DNA from: Lepus europaeus
Lineage: Eukaryota > Chordata > Mammalia > Lagomorpha > Leporidae
DNA length: 64,000 nucleotides
Assembly (NCBI RefSeq): GCF_033115175.1
Contig: NC_084833.1
Coordinates: 54,274,716-54,338,715 of the forward strand
Direction of reading: 5' to 3'
Shown: positions 10,870 to 25,046 of the stretch, in pieces
Numbering within the stretch: position 1 is the first letter of the stretch
Layout of the letters: every line of letters starts with the position of its first letter
Notes under the pieces: model-generated
What the model was told of the DNA's origin: nothing
Database searches by the model: none
The model's input: the letters and a program-made list of their open reading frames with translations, nothing else
Translations under genes and position numbers: made by a program

Positions 10870-11468
10870 ATAGGAGCCCTTTGATTCAGGACCTAACATG
10901 AGATTACAAAATTTACTCTAGCCAGATTATAAAATTTAAATCAAAAGTAGTTATATTTGTATAGATAACAGTTGATGCTTTTAACTTAAAAGTTCTAACT
11001 TCAAACTGAACTTACTGTTGTTTAGAAGTTCTTAAATTGTTTTGCTCTTTTAATTGTGCTTTTTTATGTGAAAAATAAACCTATTAAAATTAGAGTTTAT
11101 GTTTTCTTTAGGTCCTGGTTAAGTCTTCATCTGTAGTATAATGGAATGCAGAGTAATAAGTAAAAATATACATTTGGATGTGTCTTAATTTGGATACTGT
11201 AAACATTATGTAACTTTTAAGTCCAGAGAAACAGTACCTCATTTTTGGTCTCTAGTTTATTCTTCACTGTTAACATATAGCATTTAAGATGTAATAGAAA
11301 TCTGTGTCTTGTAAAATTTTTAACTGAGTATTTTTAAATATAACTCATCAGAATTGTTGCTAGCCCTAGTGGGAGGAGACTTTAATAATAATAGCAGCGA
11401 CAATATATCCTATGGTAGTAGGCATTAAAACACTAAAAGCCATTCCAAGATCTGTGTATATCATAAAA
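10870..11468. other. ZBED5 intron 2 sequence, no feature seen
   Basis: AT-rich. Beyond the first tens of bases, resemblance to EIF4G2 intron 2 fades, and no copy of EIF4G2 exon 3 is found, so the duplication ends about here. Confidence 0.55.
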
Positions 11469-11673
11469 CAGGGCTGGTAAATTATGGCCAATGCTCTCTG
11501 TTTTGTACATAAAATTTTACTGGAACATACTTAAGTCTGTTCTTTGATGTATTGTCTACAGCTGCTGTCGTGCTACAACTTTAGAGTTGAGTAGTTATAA
11601 TCAAGACTGAACAGTTAGCAAAGCCAAAAATATTTATTATATGGCCCTTTACAAAAAATATTTCCAACCCCTG
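11469..11673 (-). mobile_element. hAT-Charlie non-autonomous element
   Basis: Ends CAGGGCTGGTAAATTATGGC and TTTCCAACCCCTG form terminal inverted repeats. The internal text (TATTGTCTACAGCTGCTGTC, ATATGGCCCTTTACAAAAAA) matches a common mammalian hAT MITE. The exact family name is not assigned. Orientation relative to the consensus is uncertain. Confidence 0.75.
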
Positions 11674-11842
11674 CAGTGATACATATTCCTAAATTCCTAG
11701 AAGTCCCTTCTTTATAATATATTTATCAACTCTTCCTTATCTTTTAGAAACATTGTTCCCAAACTGTGTTTTATAGAACATTCATATTCTCTGAGCAAGT
11801 GTTTTGAGAAAAAGGTTGATTCCAGCTATTGTTTTTCTTTTT

Positions 11843-11844
11843 AG
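11843..11844 (+). other. ZBED5: Candidate acceptor of the ZBED5 coding exon
   Basis: TTGTTTTTCTTTTTAG, ending at 11844, is the best pyrimidine tract plus AG upstream of the coding frame. If exon 2 is joined here, the ATG at 10804 opens a short upstream frame that stops at a TGA near 11,912, before the main start. Weaker alternatives exist nearer the ORF. Confidence 0.4.
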
Positions 11845-12015
11845 TTTAATATATTTATTTAAATATAAACTTAAGACTACTAAACTCATTTCTATAGCTT
11901 TTATTTTTATGTGATAATCTACCTTTAAGAAAGGTATGCCACACCTGAGAGCACCAGGAAGTCGCATGAGAGATCAGCTGATACACGAATGTGTGATGTT
12001 CCATCTACGCGGTGA

Positions 12016-14154
<2,139 letters not shown>

Positions 14155-14204
14155 GATTGAAGGGTTTTGCATGTCTCTTGATAACCAACCAAATGTAAGA
14201 TGAA

Positions 14205-14253
14205 AATAAAAGATAATTTACTTCATCTCTGGTATTTGGGGTTTTTAAATAAA
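14205..14253 (+). terminator. ZBED5: ZBED5 polyadenylation signals
   Basis: AATAAA occurs at 14205-14210 and 14248-14253, 51 and 94 bases after the stop codon. Either would give a very short 3' UTR. Which is used cannot be seen. Confidence 0.6.
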
Positions 14254-14651
14254 CAGATTTTTCTTATCCTTAGATTTTAAGAAAGCTGAAGTATCAAAAA
14301 TTTAAGCATATTGTGTTATTGGTATTTTTCTTTGTATTGTAATTTCAGGTGGTTCCATGGTCATAACTGGAAAATGATGCTCCACAAGATAAAGTCCCAG
14401 TTCCTTAGCATATATATCTGTTCAGGATCTAATCCCTACCATTCTTTTCTAGCCATGCCTACTCTGCACCTTCCAGTCCCAGGGAACCTTCTGCCGTTCC
14501 CTAAACATCACACTGTTTCATGATTTTAGATCCTGAGAAGAACTGTCACACCTCTTGTGTTCTGACTCCTATTTGCTTTTCAACACTTCAACTTAATTTA
14601 GGTACTTCCATTCTCTATAGCTCTATAGCTTTCTATTTTGACTACAATTCA

Positions 14652-14677
14652 CCCCCCCCCCTTTTTTTTTTTTTTTG
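14652..14677. repeat. C-run and T-run tract
   Basis: A run of C followed directly by a run of T, of no evident function. Confidence 0.8.
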
Positions 14678-14784
14678 GCATCTCAATTGTCTCATGATTC
14701 CCAGTGTTACTGGACTGAATTCTTGGATTTTACCCAGCTATGTCTCCATTATCTGGCAAAAGCCTTTACTAAAGTAGATGCTTA

Positions 14785-15120
14785 GCCGGCACCATGGCTC
14801 AACAGGCTAATCCTCCGCCTAGCGGCGCCCGCACACCAGGTTCTAGTCCCGGTTGGGGCGCCGGATTCTGTCCCAGTTGTCCCTCTTCCAGACCAGCTCT
14901 CTGCTGTGGCCTGGGAGTGCAGTGGAGGATGGCCCAAGTGCTTGGGCCCTGCACCCCATGGGAGACCAGGATAAGCTCCTGACTCCTGCTTTCATATCAG
15001 TGCGGTGCGCTGACTGCATCGGCCATTGGAGGGTGAACCAACGGCAAAGGAAGACCTTTCTCTCTGTCTCTCTTTCACACTGTCCACTCTGCCTGTAAAA
15101 ATAAAAAAAATAATAATAAT
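14785..15120 (+). mobile_element. C-SINE, CTGTC-tail subfamily
   Basis: Head GCCGGCACCATGGCTCAACA. The perfect 14-bp duplication AAAGTAGATGCTTA lies at 14771-14784 and 15121-15134. Confidence 0.95.
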
Positions 15121-15684
15121 AAAGTAGATGCTTAGTAAAGCAAAAAAATGGAGTAGAGGTTTCCTACTGTTCTCTTGATCAGCATGTTGACATGTGTGTA
15201 CAAGTCTACCCTTGGGGTTTTTGGCTAGGTTATTTTATTAGCTAGAATTCATAGCATCCACTGTGCAGAAGTCATTGAGAAATGTGGGTTTTGTGATTTG
15301 ATAACTGTTGAGGAAGAGGGGAGGAAGTATGAAGAATATTTTCATACATTTTATTTCTTACTTCCTAGATAGAGTATTATAAATTCCATATACTGCAGTC
15401 TAAAGTAATGAGACATTATAGTCCTGAAAGTGGTTAAGTATATTCCCATCAGTTCTTGGAATACTATAAAAGATTATTGACTGACTGCTGTTTCTAGACT
15501 ACTTTTCCTATGACACACCATACAACACAAGTCCAGTGTTAAATATTTTATGTTACTCCTGTAGTCAAGAATTGCTGTGGATAACCATTATTTATTTAAT
15601 CTCTCTTGTTAAAACTTACCTCCTCTTTGGAGAGTAGGGTTACCTCCTCTTGTTAAAGCAGAAAGTGGTAAAATGACTAGGTTC

Positions 15685-15850
15685 AAGTGCCTATTCTACT
15701 ACTTAACTAGCTAGATAGCTGAAGGGATTTGAACATTGTTGAACTTTGGTTATCTCATCTGTAAAGTTATTACAACTCCTTTGAAGGGTTATAAAGATTA
15801 AATGAGAATATATATACAACTACTCCAACAGTGAATGATCAGAAATAATT
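15685..15850 (+). repeat. MIR
   Basis: TTATCTCATCTGTAAAGTTA followed by GGGTTATAAAGATTAAATGA is the MIR core and 3' half. Confidence 0.75.
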
Positions 15851-15933
15851 ATAAAATATATATCCTCTGCCATGCTAAATCTTGTCTCTGTTAACTTTGA
15901 CTCTTCACTTAACACTTTCAGTATGAGTTTTTG

Positions 15934-16240
15934 TTTTTTTAAGATTTATTTATTTGAAAAGGTTGCAGAGAAGAGGTAGAGAGAGAGATACTTTCCATCT
16001 GCTGGTTCGCTCCTCAAATGGCTGCAATGGCCAGAGCTGAGCTGATCCAAAGCCACGAGCCAGGAGCTTCTTCCAGGTCTCCCATGTGTGTGCAGGGGCC
16101 AAGCACATGGGCCATCTTCCACTGCTTTCCCAGGTGCATTAGCAGGGAGCTGGACCAGAAGTGGAACTTGAACCAGTACCCATGGGATGCTGGTGCTGCA
16201 GGCCGGGGCTTTAACCTGCTGTGCCACAACACCAGCCCCT
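15934..16240 (-). mobile_element. C-SINE, full length
   Basis: TTTAAGATTTATTTATTTGA tail complement to CACAACACCAGCCCC head complement. Imperfect flanks AGTATGAGTTTT and AGTATGCATTTT. Confidence 0.92.
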
Positions 16241-16700
16241 TAGTATGCATTTTTATTCTCTATGGAGACAATAGCTTTCCAGATCATGGAACCTTTTCTG
16301 AACTGAGGCAGCAAGATGAAGCATTTCTAACCCATGGTGGTTTTTTTTTTTCCCCTTTGTCACCTTACTAAGCACACGTTTATCTGTCAGGTACCTTAGG
16401 TGTATTGTGTGGTTTCAATAATCTTTTATATGAGTTTTATAAGATTAAATAATTTCAGGACTTGCATGAGGTCCTACAGTAAGCAGTAGTATTTAGTTTA
16501 ACTCTTTCCAAAAGACACTACATTCCTCCAGTCATTGCATTTCAAACTTTTAAGAGAATCAAACAGTGCCTTGGAAACATAGCCCAAAACTCTGCTCAAA
16601 TCTGGACATTTTGAGCTCTTATGTTTTCTTCTAAATTCACTCCAAATTTCCATCTACTTCAAAGTATGACTGCCAATTTTTATGTTAAAATAGGGATTGA

Positions 16701-17019
16701 TGGGGCCAGTGCTGTGGCTCATATGGTTAATCCTCCACCTGCGGCGCTGGCATCCCATGTGGGTACTGGGTTCTAGTCCCGGCTGCTCCTCTTCCAGTCC
16801 AGCTCTCTGCTGTGGCCCAGGAAGGCAGTGGAGGATGGCCCAAGTGCTTGGGCCCCTGCACCCACGTGGGAGACTAGGAAGAAGCACCTGGCTCCTGGCT
16901 TTGGACCGGCGTATCTCCGGCCATAGCGGCCATTTGGGGGGTGAACCAACGGAAGGAAGACCTTTCTCTTCATCTCTCTCTCGCTGTCTAACTCTATCTG
17001 TCAAATTAAAAAAAAAAAA
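16701..17019 (+). mobile_element. C-SINE, intermediate subfamily
   Basis: Head GGGGCCAGTGCTGTGGCTCA with an end TATCTGTCAAATTAAAA. AAAATAGGGATTGA flanks it at 16687-16700 and 17020-17033. Confidence 0.95.
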
Positions 17020-17601
17020 AAAATAGGGATTGAATTGCTATCAAGTGATAGTAATTCTCAAAAAATATGCATTGTGGTTCCTCATGCATGCAACACTCTT
17101 AACCTACTAATCCCAGAATTAAACCCTAATTTGAGAAGCACGCACAATGCCATTATGTCCATGTCTGCCTTAAACCTCAAGTCTCATGACTAGACTTCTT
17201 AGGTGATTGCTAAGCCTGAGCCCCTGATTAGTTCATCTGTTCAAGATGTCACCCTCCTAAGAAATGTAGCCTTTCTTGTTTTACAATTCTTTCCCCTTTG
17301 GGAGTGTAGATTCTTACATTTAAGTCTAATCCCAATAACTGAGACCCTACCTAACTTCTTGATAGCAGCTGTTTGCCTTTTCTGGAACCTACAGAACTAA
17401 CCTATAGATAACATGTGTAGCTAATGAAAATGGACTTTCAGTACCTGAAGGTGGGTCTGGTACCTGCAGGACAATAAAAAATTCTAGTACCAGATTGCAA
17501 TTTTTAGATTACTGTAACCTCCTATAGTTACCATAACTGAATCTCAAAAGATTCTCTTCCTTCATGTTTAAACCCTACCTACCCTTCATAATTGGTTTCC
17601 T

Positions 17602-17920
17602 TTCCTAAAGAGATTTATTTATTTATTTATTTATTTGAGAGGCAGAGAAAGAGAGAGAGTGAGTTCTTCATCCACTGGTTCACTCCCCAAATGGCTGCAA
17701 TGGCCAGAGCTAGGCCGATCTGAAGGCAGGAGCCAGAAGCTTCTTCCAGGTCTCCTACGTAGGTGCAGGGGCCCAAGGACTTAAACCATCTTCCACTGCT
17801 TTCCCAGGCCATAACAGAGCTGGATCAGAAGTGGAGCAGCTGAGACTCTTAACTAGTGCCCATATGGGATGCTGGCACTGCAGGCGGTGGCTTTACCCAC
17901 TATGCCTTAGTGCCAGCCTT
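17602..17920 (-). mobile_element. C-SINE, full length
   Basis: AGATTTATTTATTTATTTAT to ATGCCTTAGTGCCAGCC. AATTGGTTT occurs on both sides (about 17590 and 17924). Confidence 0.9.
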
Positions 17921-17939
17921 CAGAATTGGTTTTCTACTC

Positions 17940-18722
17940 TATAACAGCACAAAATAGGGAGCACTGCCAATTCACCCTTTGGTTACCATCTGCCAATACA
18001 GTGTTCCTGGAACTCCAAAGGAACAGCTATTAAAGGAAGAAATGAGTAGCATTCCGCTTAATTATGGGAAGGGGCTATTTGAGGATTATTTATTATATTT
18101 TTGTGGCACCCTCAAATGACACCTAGCTTTCCTACCTGTACATGAAACAGTAAAATTCCTTTGGTATATCCAGCCTCAGGACTTTGTCACTATTAAGGCC
18201 TATGTTTTGGTGATTTAAATTGGCTGTGATTTCCTTAGAAAATTGATTCATATGTCAATCTTGCTGTGCCATCACACATTAATAACTCGTTAATTCTTTT
18301 GGGTCGTTTCTAAAACTTAGCAAATTATTGATTTTAAAAAGTGCTCAGTGAATTGAATTTCCCACTTTAAAAATTAAGTGTTGATATAGTCCATACTAAA
18401 ATATTATTAAAATTAGCTTTGTAATCCTTAACATAATTGAACAGATAAGGCACTAAAATAAGCCTTTAGAAGACTTCAAAAGTGTAATTTAAGGCAATCC
18501 CCTACTGCCTTAAAAAATAAGTCACCTACAGTTCTTGAAAGCATCCATCAACTGTGTAAACCTAGTTACCTCTGAAAATTAATGCATACTAATTAGTGTT
18601 CATTTTTTAAAGTTGGTTGTAAGTGCACTGTTAATTAGCATAATGGAAAGAATTCTGAAGGTACGTATCAAGAGATACATGTTCTGCAACTAATTAACTG
18701 CCTAGATAAGTTTGACCCTCCA
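17940..18722. other. Intergenic, no gene seen
   Basis: AT-rich, no repeat head, no coding signal. Confidence 0.55.
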
Positions 18723-18739
18723 CAGAACTTAGTTTCCTC

Positions 18740-19090
18740 TGGCCGGCACCGCGCCTCACTAGGCTAATCCTCCGCCTTGCGGCGCCGGCACACCAGGTTC
18801 TAGTCCCAGTCGGGGCACCGATCCTGTCCCGGTTGCCCCTCTTCCAGGCCAGCTCTCTGCTGTGGCCAGGGAGTGCAGTGGAGGATGGCCCAAGTGCTTG
18901 GGCCCTGCACCCCATGGGAGACCAGGATAAGCACCTGGCTCCTGCCATCGGATCAGCGCGGTGCGCCGGTCGCAGCGCGCCTACCGCGGCGGCCATTGGA
19001 GGGTGAACCAACGGCAAAAGGAAGACCTTTCTCTCTGTCTCTCTCTCTCACTGTCCACTCTGCCTGTCAAAAATAAAAAAAATAAAATAA
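18740..19090 (+). mobile_element. C-SINE, CTGTC-tail subfamily, young
   Basis: Head GGCCGGCACCGCGCCTCACT, GC-rich middle GCGCGCCTACCGCGGCGGCC. The perfect 16-bp duplication AGAACTTAGTTTCCTC lies at 18724-18739 and 19091-19106. Many CpGs survive, which suggests recent insertion. Confidence 0.96.
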
Positions 19091-19106
19091 AGAACTTAGT
19101 TTCCTC

Positions 19107-20444
19107 ATTTATAAAATGAACTAGAATGAGCTCTATCCGTTAGATAAGATCATAATTAAAAATAAGTGGTAATATGTGCTGTTTTTTGAAATACCTATTT
19201 TTCTTTAAGAGCTCATTTTTTTAATGAATGTCTTACCATAATAATTTCCACAACCACCAAATGATAAAGTTTATAGATTATCTCATGGATATTTAATTGG
19301 ATGGAAGGAATGAAGTGCTTTTTAAGAAAGGAGACATGCTTTGTAATTTAGGAAACATTGAAGGGAAAAATAAAATTTATTTGTTTAGACCCAGTATCAA
19401 ACATTTTTTAATCTCAGTCCAGAAGAAGAAACAGATTTTATGTTTTGATCCAAGTGTGTGTGTGTGTGTGTGTATACACCAGTTTTTCATAATGTAGTAC
19501 TAACCCTTTATAATACAGTCTCAGATTTTATATTCTATTTAATTTTTTAGCTTTTTAATTTCACTATCTATTCTTGGGTTATGACACACATATAAGTTTG
19601 AAAAACACGTGTGTCAAGCCACTGCTTTTAATAAATACTCTTGAGGAGCCTGTATCTGAGCTTACTAAGGTATACCATTTGGTCCAGGCATAGCATGTGA
19701 CTTAAAACAAGCCAGTGAAGAGCAAGGGCAATATTACAACGACACCGGAAAAAGATGCCCTTCAGTCTTCAAGAGGAGATAAATAAATGCAGGAGCTAAA
19801 ATACTGCAGCTTTCTACCTACCAGGCTGTGGATAAGGCCAACAAATTAGAGCAAAATCAAGAAACTGTTGATCAAGTCAACCAGAGCCCTGACTGAACCA
19901 TACTTGAACACTATAGTGTCTTTTGGGTTTTTTTTTGTTTGTTTGTTACCTAGGTTAATAACTGCCCTTTATTGTTCAAGAGAGTTTAAGTTGGGTTTCT
20001 ATTTACCAAAAGCAAAATCATCCTAATAAAGTAGTCTACAGGAAAAGCAATATAAAACTAAAATGTATTGATAAAGTTACTGCAATAATGAATGTCACCA
20101 CAAAGAAACACTGATCCCTGGTTATTTAGCCCTCGACCATGGTATTAACAATTTGAAATTCTGCTAGTGGTGATATTTTCTAGAGTAGAAGCTAAGTCAA
20201 CACATGTATTGGCATTATTAACATCAAATGCCATTTCATTTATCTTAATGACCATAATAAATGGATTTTATTTATTAGCCTAAATAATGTGTAATTATTA
20301 TCTTAAAACAAAGTTGTTCATTTTTCCTTTAATTTTCTGAAGACCATGATAAAGATGATGAAAGTTTTTTAAGGCTTATTAAGACAGAGTAGCAAAGGAA
20401 ATTATTGGCCAGAAATAGGTTGATTATTAAAACTTGTTATCTGG
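19107..20444. other. Intergenic, no gene seen
   Basis: AT-rich. A short (TG)n tract lies at 19455-19474. No open frame with recognisable content was found. Confidence 0.55.
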
Positions 20445-20692
20445 GGCAGGTATTTGGTCTATAGTTAAGATGCTCATGTCCTGTTTGAGTTTGCGTCTCA
20501 GAGTTGGTTCCCAGTTCCAGCTCCCTGATGAGGCAGTGGGTGACAGCTCAAGTAGTTTGATCCCTACCACCAATGTCAAGGGCTCCCAACCATGATCTCA
20601 TTAAAGGCATTTCGGGAGTGAACAGCAGATGAGAGTTCTTGTCTTTGTCTTTCTCTGTCTCTCTGCCTCTTAAATAATGTTTTTGAAGTGCC
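20445..20692 (+). mobile_element. Old, shortened C-SINE
   Basis: GGGGCAGGTATTTGGTCTAT head variant and TCGGGAGTGAACAGCAGATG core; middle part shortened and diverged. Confidence 0.7.
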
Positions 20693-20848
20693 TTTCTATC
20701 AAAGTTGTAAACAAGTTCCCTGAAGGATTGTTGCTTAGAGGACCCATTAGTACAGGAGTAGTATCTACCCACATAGGGGCATGTCTTTCAAAAAGTGCAA
20801 AGTTTGGGTGATACTAGTGTTGAGGTGGATTCGTTCTGAGAGGAGGAG

Positions 20849-21080
20849 TGTGGTGGGGGCAAGAGGCACAGAGTCACCACACAGACCCCGAGAGCCGGGT
20901 GAAAGCAGGCCAGAGGTGAGCAGCCTGCAGACTCATTTATTTCAGTTGGTACAGCAGCTTAAATAGCCATGGCAGCCAATCCAGTCAAGGGGTGGTCTGT
21001 GCCCTAACCAATCACAGCCTGTTGCCAGGCAGTTTCCGTTGCCAGCAGCCATCTTGGCATGGCCTTCTCATTCCACCACA
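20849..21080 (-). mobile_element. Solo LTR of an endogenous retrovirus
   Basis: On the minus strand it runs from TGTGGTGGAATGAG to CCCCCACCACA, with matching short terminal repeats TGTGGTGG/CCACCACA. Inside, in order, are an inverted CCAAT-type ATTGG, TATTTAAG as a TATA-like box and AATAAA as polyadenylation signal, the U3-R order of an LTR. No internal viral genes are next to it, so it is a solo LTR. I see no clear target duplication, and at 232 bp it may be internally shortened. Confidence 0.65.
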
Positions 21081-21969
21081 TACTGTGACCTACAAAAACT
21101 TGAGAAGATCAGCAGTTTGGGGACCCTAATTTGGGAAATTGTGAAAGATTCTCCATCTTAAAAGCAAGAACCATACTTTGGGCCTGTTTTCATTCCATAC
21201 AATACCATGCTAGGCTCCTTGTGTCACTGTTAATTTGGGCAGTTATCCAGATTTGTCACAGAAAAGTACATTAATCAAAGGCCCGTGGTCTAAAAAATGC
21301 CCAAATTTGGCTTTTTGCTTTTATTATCAAGTGAGGGGAATAAACACTGAGTTTCCAAGCTTTGTTTCGTATCTTCTACAAACTGACTGCTACTACCATG
21401 TCCTTTTTCCTGCCACAGCTCTTCCCCAAGTCTCGTCCTTTGGAGAGGGTTCCAGAATTATTAGTGGTTGGAGAAGTAAAGGGGGCTTACCCTTACTGAT
21501 TTCGCTATTGGAATTATTTTTTTTTTTTAGTTTAATTTTAAGCTCTTTCTACCTTAGTCATGATTTCAAATTTCTTAAAAAGAAGTGGCCCTGTCATCCC
21601 TGCCCAAATTATATAACAGAGCCCTAATATTCAGGGATCTGAATGATACAGTACTGGGTGAGATTGGAATGATAGAATATTGTTATATTCCAAGGCTTTT
21701 CTCCATGCTACTAAGCAATATTTTAAGACTCACTCTGAATGTCCATTTCCATAGCACTTAATCAGTAATCTGCAATTAATTCTGCATAGTATATTTAATC
21801 ATATCTATGCAAGAATTAGTTGCCTGGCACAACTACTTGTGTTTTTTTGTTTGTTTGTTTGTTTTTTTTTTTTTTAGCAGAGGGCCTTTAAAATACAAAA
21901 TGTTATTTTTACTATTCTAGATGTATAAATGTTGGTTAGATATCATCCCTTATAAGAAATAAAAATTAA
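21081..21969. other. Intergenic, no gene seen
   Basis: The frame at 21235-21627 has no recognisable domain and irregular composition. A (TTTG)n/T tract lies at 21843-21878. Confidence 0.5.
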
Positions 21970-22296
21970 GGGTTGTACTGTGGCTGAGTAGGTTAAGCCT
22001 CAATCTGTGGCTCTGGCATCCTATATGGGCACTGATTCAAGTCCTAACTGTTCCCCTTCTGATCCAGCGCTCTGCTATGGCCTGGGAAAGCAGTGGAAGA
22101 TGGCCCAAGTGCTTGGGACCGTGCACCCATGTGGGAGACCCAGAAGAAGCTCCTGGCTCCTAGCTTCACATCGGCATGACTCCAACTGTTGCAGCCATTT
22201 AAGAAGTGAACCAGTAGATGGAATACCTCTCTTTTCTCTCTCTATCTCTGTAACTCTGCCTCTCAAGTAAATTAATAAATCTTAAAAAAAAAAAGA
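21970..22296 (+). mobile_element. C-SINE, full length
   Basis: GGGTTGTACTGTGGCTGAGT head to AAGTAAATTAATAAATCTT tail. A short 5' fragment of another copy (GGGCTGGCATTTAACC) follows at about 22302-22340. Confidence 0.88.
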
Positions 22297-22340
22297 TTCA
22301 GGGCTGGCATTTAACCTAACAGTTAAGTAAAAAAGTCAGC

Positions 22341-23310
22341 ATATTCTTAATGCCTCAGAGGATTTTGGAGTCCTTTAAAGGACTCCAGATTCATTCAACA
22401 ACGTTCACTTCATCATTTTTTCCCTTCAATACAGCACCTATTTCAAGAAACAGAGTGAAACTGGCTATAGAATCATCTACCTTACCAGTGACTCACTTTT
22501 AAATATACATATATTCTGTCAAGCAACATGATTTAAATAGACAGCTGTCATCAGGAACTAAGCCAGCATTCCTTTTCATACAGGCATTGGGAAGAAAAAA
22601 AAGTCATTTTCTGACAGACTGTACTTACTCTTAGATAAAAATTCTCAAAAGCTTTAGTACCAAATACAACATAGCCCTCTGGTCCTGTGGACCTATAATC
22701 TGAATCTCGCTTATGTTTTCACAATATAGGAAATTCTCAGATTGTTCCTGCATGCATCGAATAAGTTAAGCACTTCTTGAATTATGCAACACCTCCAACA
22801 TATACTTACTCTACTTTTGCTTAATTTTATACTCAAAGAAAAACTCAGACTTCCGTCAACTGAACTTTGTGTCAAAATATGAGAGATGAATAGAGCTGAT
22901 GAAACAGAGGCATGAAGTTCAAAACGCAAACCTTTAGTAAAAATCAATGAAGAAATATTTCCTGGGTGTATGGAGCATTTATGTAGAATTCAGCCAAATA
23001 CTGAAACAACCATGTCTCTACCTTATATAACATCGTTGCTAGTGAAGTTAAATCAAGAATCAAAGCAAAGTTTGTGATGAATTAAACACTGAATCTCCAA
23101 ATCATAAAAGGTTTAAGATGACTAAATGTGAGAAACAGTAAAAATTTAAATTTGTTTTTCTAATTTTATAATGTATAAGATGGAATGTAGTCTTCAGGAA
23201 GGCAGAGACCTTGACTTTCTTATTCTCTCTTCTTAGGTCCTGTGATAATGCCTGATGCTTAAGTGAGTGTTGAATGTCAACATGGTACTGGTGAAAAAAG
23301 GACCAGGTTC
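22341..23310. other. Intergenic, no gene seen
   Basis: AT-rich, without SINE, CpG island or convincing frame. Confidence 0.55.
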
Positions 23311-23341
23311 GAGTCAGCTCTGACACTTTATTTTTATTATT

Positions 23342-23620
23342 ACTTAAAGATGTTATTTCTTTATTTGAGAGGCAGAGTTACAGACAGAGAAGTCTTCCAT
23401 CTTCTGGTTCACTCCCCAAATGGCCACAATGGCCAGAACTGTGCAGATCTAGAGTCGGGAGCTTCTTCCAAGTCTCCTACATGGGTGTAAGGCCCAAGAA
23501 TTTGGGCCATCAGCAGGGAACTGGATTGGAAGTAGAACAGCCAAGACTTGAACTGGCGCCTATATGAGGTGCTGGTTTCACAAGTAGAGGCTTAACCTAC
23601 TATACCACAGTGCCAGCCCA
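23342..23620 (-). mobile_element. C-SINE nested in MIR
   Basis: TTTCTTTATTTGAGAGGCAG to CCACAGTGCCAGCCC. GACACTTTAT flanks on the left (23,325) and GGGACACTTTATAG on the right (23,625). Confidence 0.88.
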
Positions 23621-23672
23621 ACTGGGACACTTTATAGTTGTGGAAACTTGGACAAGTCACTTAAGCACGTCC

Positions 23673-23968
23673 TAAAAAAAAAAAAAAAGTAAAGTTATTT
23701 GAAAAGCGGAGAGAGGAAAAGAGAGATCTGCTGGTTCACTCCTCAAGTGGCTGGAATAACCAAAGCTAGTCCAGGCCAAAGCCAAGAGCCAGGAAATCCA
23801 TCCTGTCTCCAACATGGGTGGCAGGGGCCCAAGTGCTCGGGCCATCTTTCACTGCCTTTCCAGGCACATTAGCAGGGAGCTGGATCAGAAGCAGAGCAGC
23901 CAGAACTTGAACTGGCAATCCCGCATGGTATGCAAGGATTGCAAGTGATGGCTATCAGCACCATTTTG
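23673..23968 (-). mobile_element. C-SINE, diverged
   Basis: A-run then AAAGTTATTTGAAAAGCGGA to GATGGCTATCAGCACC. Head more diverged than neighbours. Confidence 0.8.
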
Positions 23969-23999
23969 GAGATGAGGAACCTAAAGCTCTGAATTAGTT

Positions 24000-24725
24000 G
24001 TCAACTGTATAACAGATTGCCCCCAAATTTGGTGTAAAACATCACCATTACCTCCTAGTTTGAATAGGTCAGAAATCAGATGCAGTTTAGCTTTAGACCC
24101 TACTTCAGTGTCTTCCACAGGCTTTAGGGAAGGTGTTGGTCAGGGCTACAGTCATTTCAGGCTCCACTAGATTGGGATCCACTTTTTTTTTTTTTTAAGA
24201 TTTATTTATTTATTTATGTGAAAGAGAGGGAGAGACAGATTTTTCCATCCACTGATTCACTCTCCAGATGGCCAGAATGGCCAGGGCTGGCCCAGGCCAA
24301 AGCCAGGAATAAGGCACTGATTCAGAAGTAGAGCAGCCAAGGACATAAACTGGCACCCATATGGGATGCCACCAGAATTGCAGGCAGCAGCTTTACTCAC
24401 TACACCATAACACCAGCCCCCTAGGATCCACTTTCAACCTCACTCCTGTCTGCAGGGTTTGGTTTCTTGACAATGTGGACTTCTGTTGAGCAGCTCACAA
24501 CCGTATCAGCTGGCATCATCAAAGTGAGCAAATGAGAGTGCCAGTAAGGCTGAAGTCAGCCTTTTTATAATCTAAGTTTGAAAGTGACAGCCTATCACCT
24601 TTGTTGTATTCTGTTCATTAAAAGTGACCCAGCCCATATTCAAGGGAGAGGAATTACACAAGTGCACAAATACTAAGAGGCAGAGATAATTGTAAGCCAT
24701 TTTCGAAGGTATCTCCCATAGGCTC
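24000..24725. repeat. Old interspersed repeat split by a C-SINE
   Basis: Text such as GAGCAGCTCACAACCGTATC and CAAGGGAGAGGAATTACACA is typical of an ancient mammalian repeat; a second, reordered piece of the same kind is at 31,290-31,755. Whether it is an L1 3' end or LTR type is not decided. Confidence 0.5.
24186..24423 (-). mobile_element. C-SINE, shortened
   Basis: GATTTATTTATTTATTTATG to CATAACACCAGCCCC; about 60 bp of the middle are missing. GGATCCACTTT flanks it at 24175-24185 and 24424-24434. Confidence 0.92.
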
Positions 24726-25046
24726 ATGGTGTTCAAGCTGCTTATCTAAAGCCGGTAAGTAGCAAACCTGAGATTCCAAGTTACTTCTGGCTGACCACAG
24801 AACCCACTGTGTTTCCCATCTACTATTCTTTTCTCAATGAATACAGAGGAATAACGAATGGTTAGCATAAACATGCTTAGAAATGAATCTAAAATGTTAA
24901 AAATTGGTCCTTAAGGATAGAATAAGCCATCTTCAACCTAATTGTTTTTTCTAGTATTGTTCATCCTAGCCATTTTTCTTTATATTTAAGGCAAGTTAAA
25001 TCTTTTTCATTAATATAAGAAATTGCACATTTTTATGATAATTTTC

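Larger units (their letters stand above)
23310..24000 (+). repeat. MIR split by two C-SINEs
   Basis: GGTTCGAGTCAGCTCTGACA (23,308) continues after the first SINE as GTGGAAACTTGGACAAGTCA (23,640) and perhaps after the second as AGATGAGGAACCTAAAGC. The pieces read in order as one MIR. Confidence 0.55.

Noticed and set aside
21235-21627. 130-codon frame
   Set aside because: Single frame with no homology I recognise, irregular composition and no promoter, splice or Kozak support.
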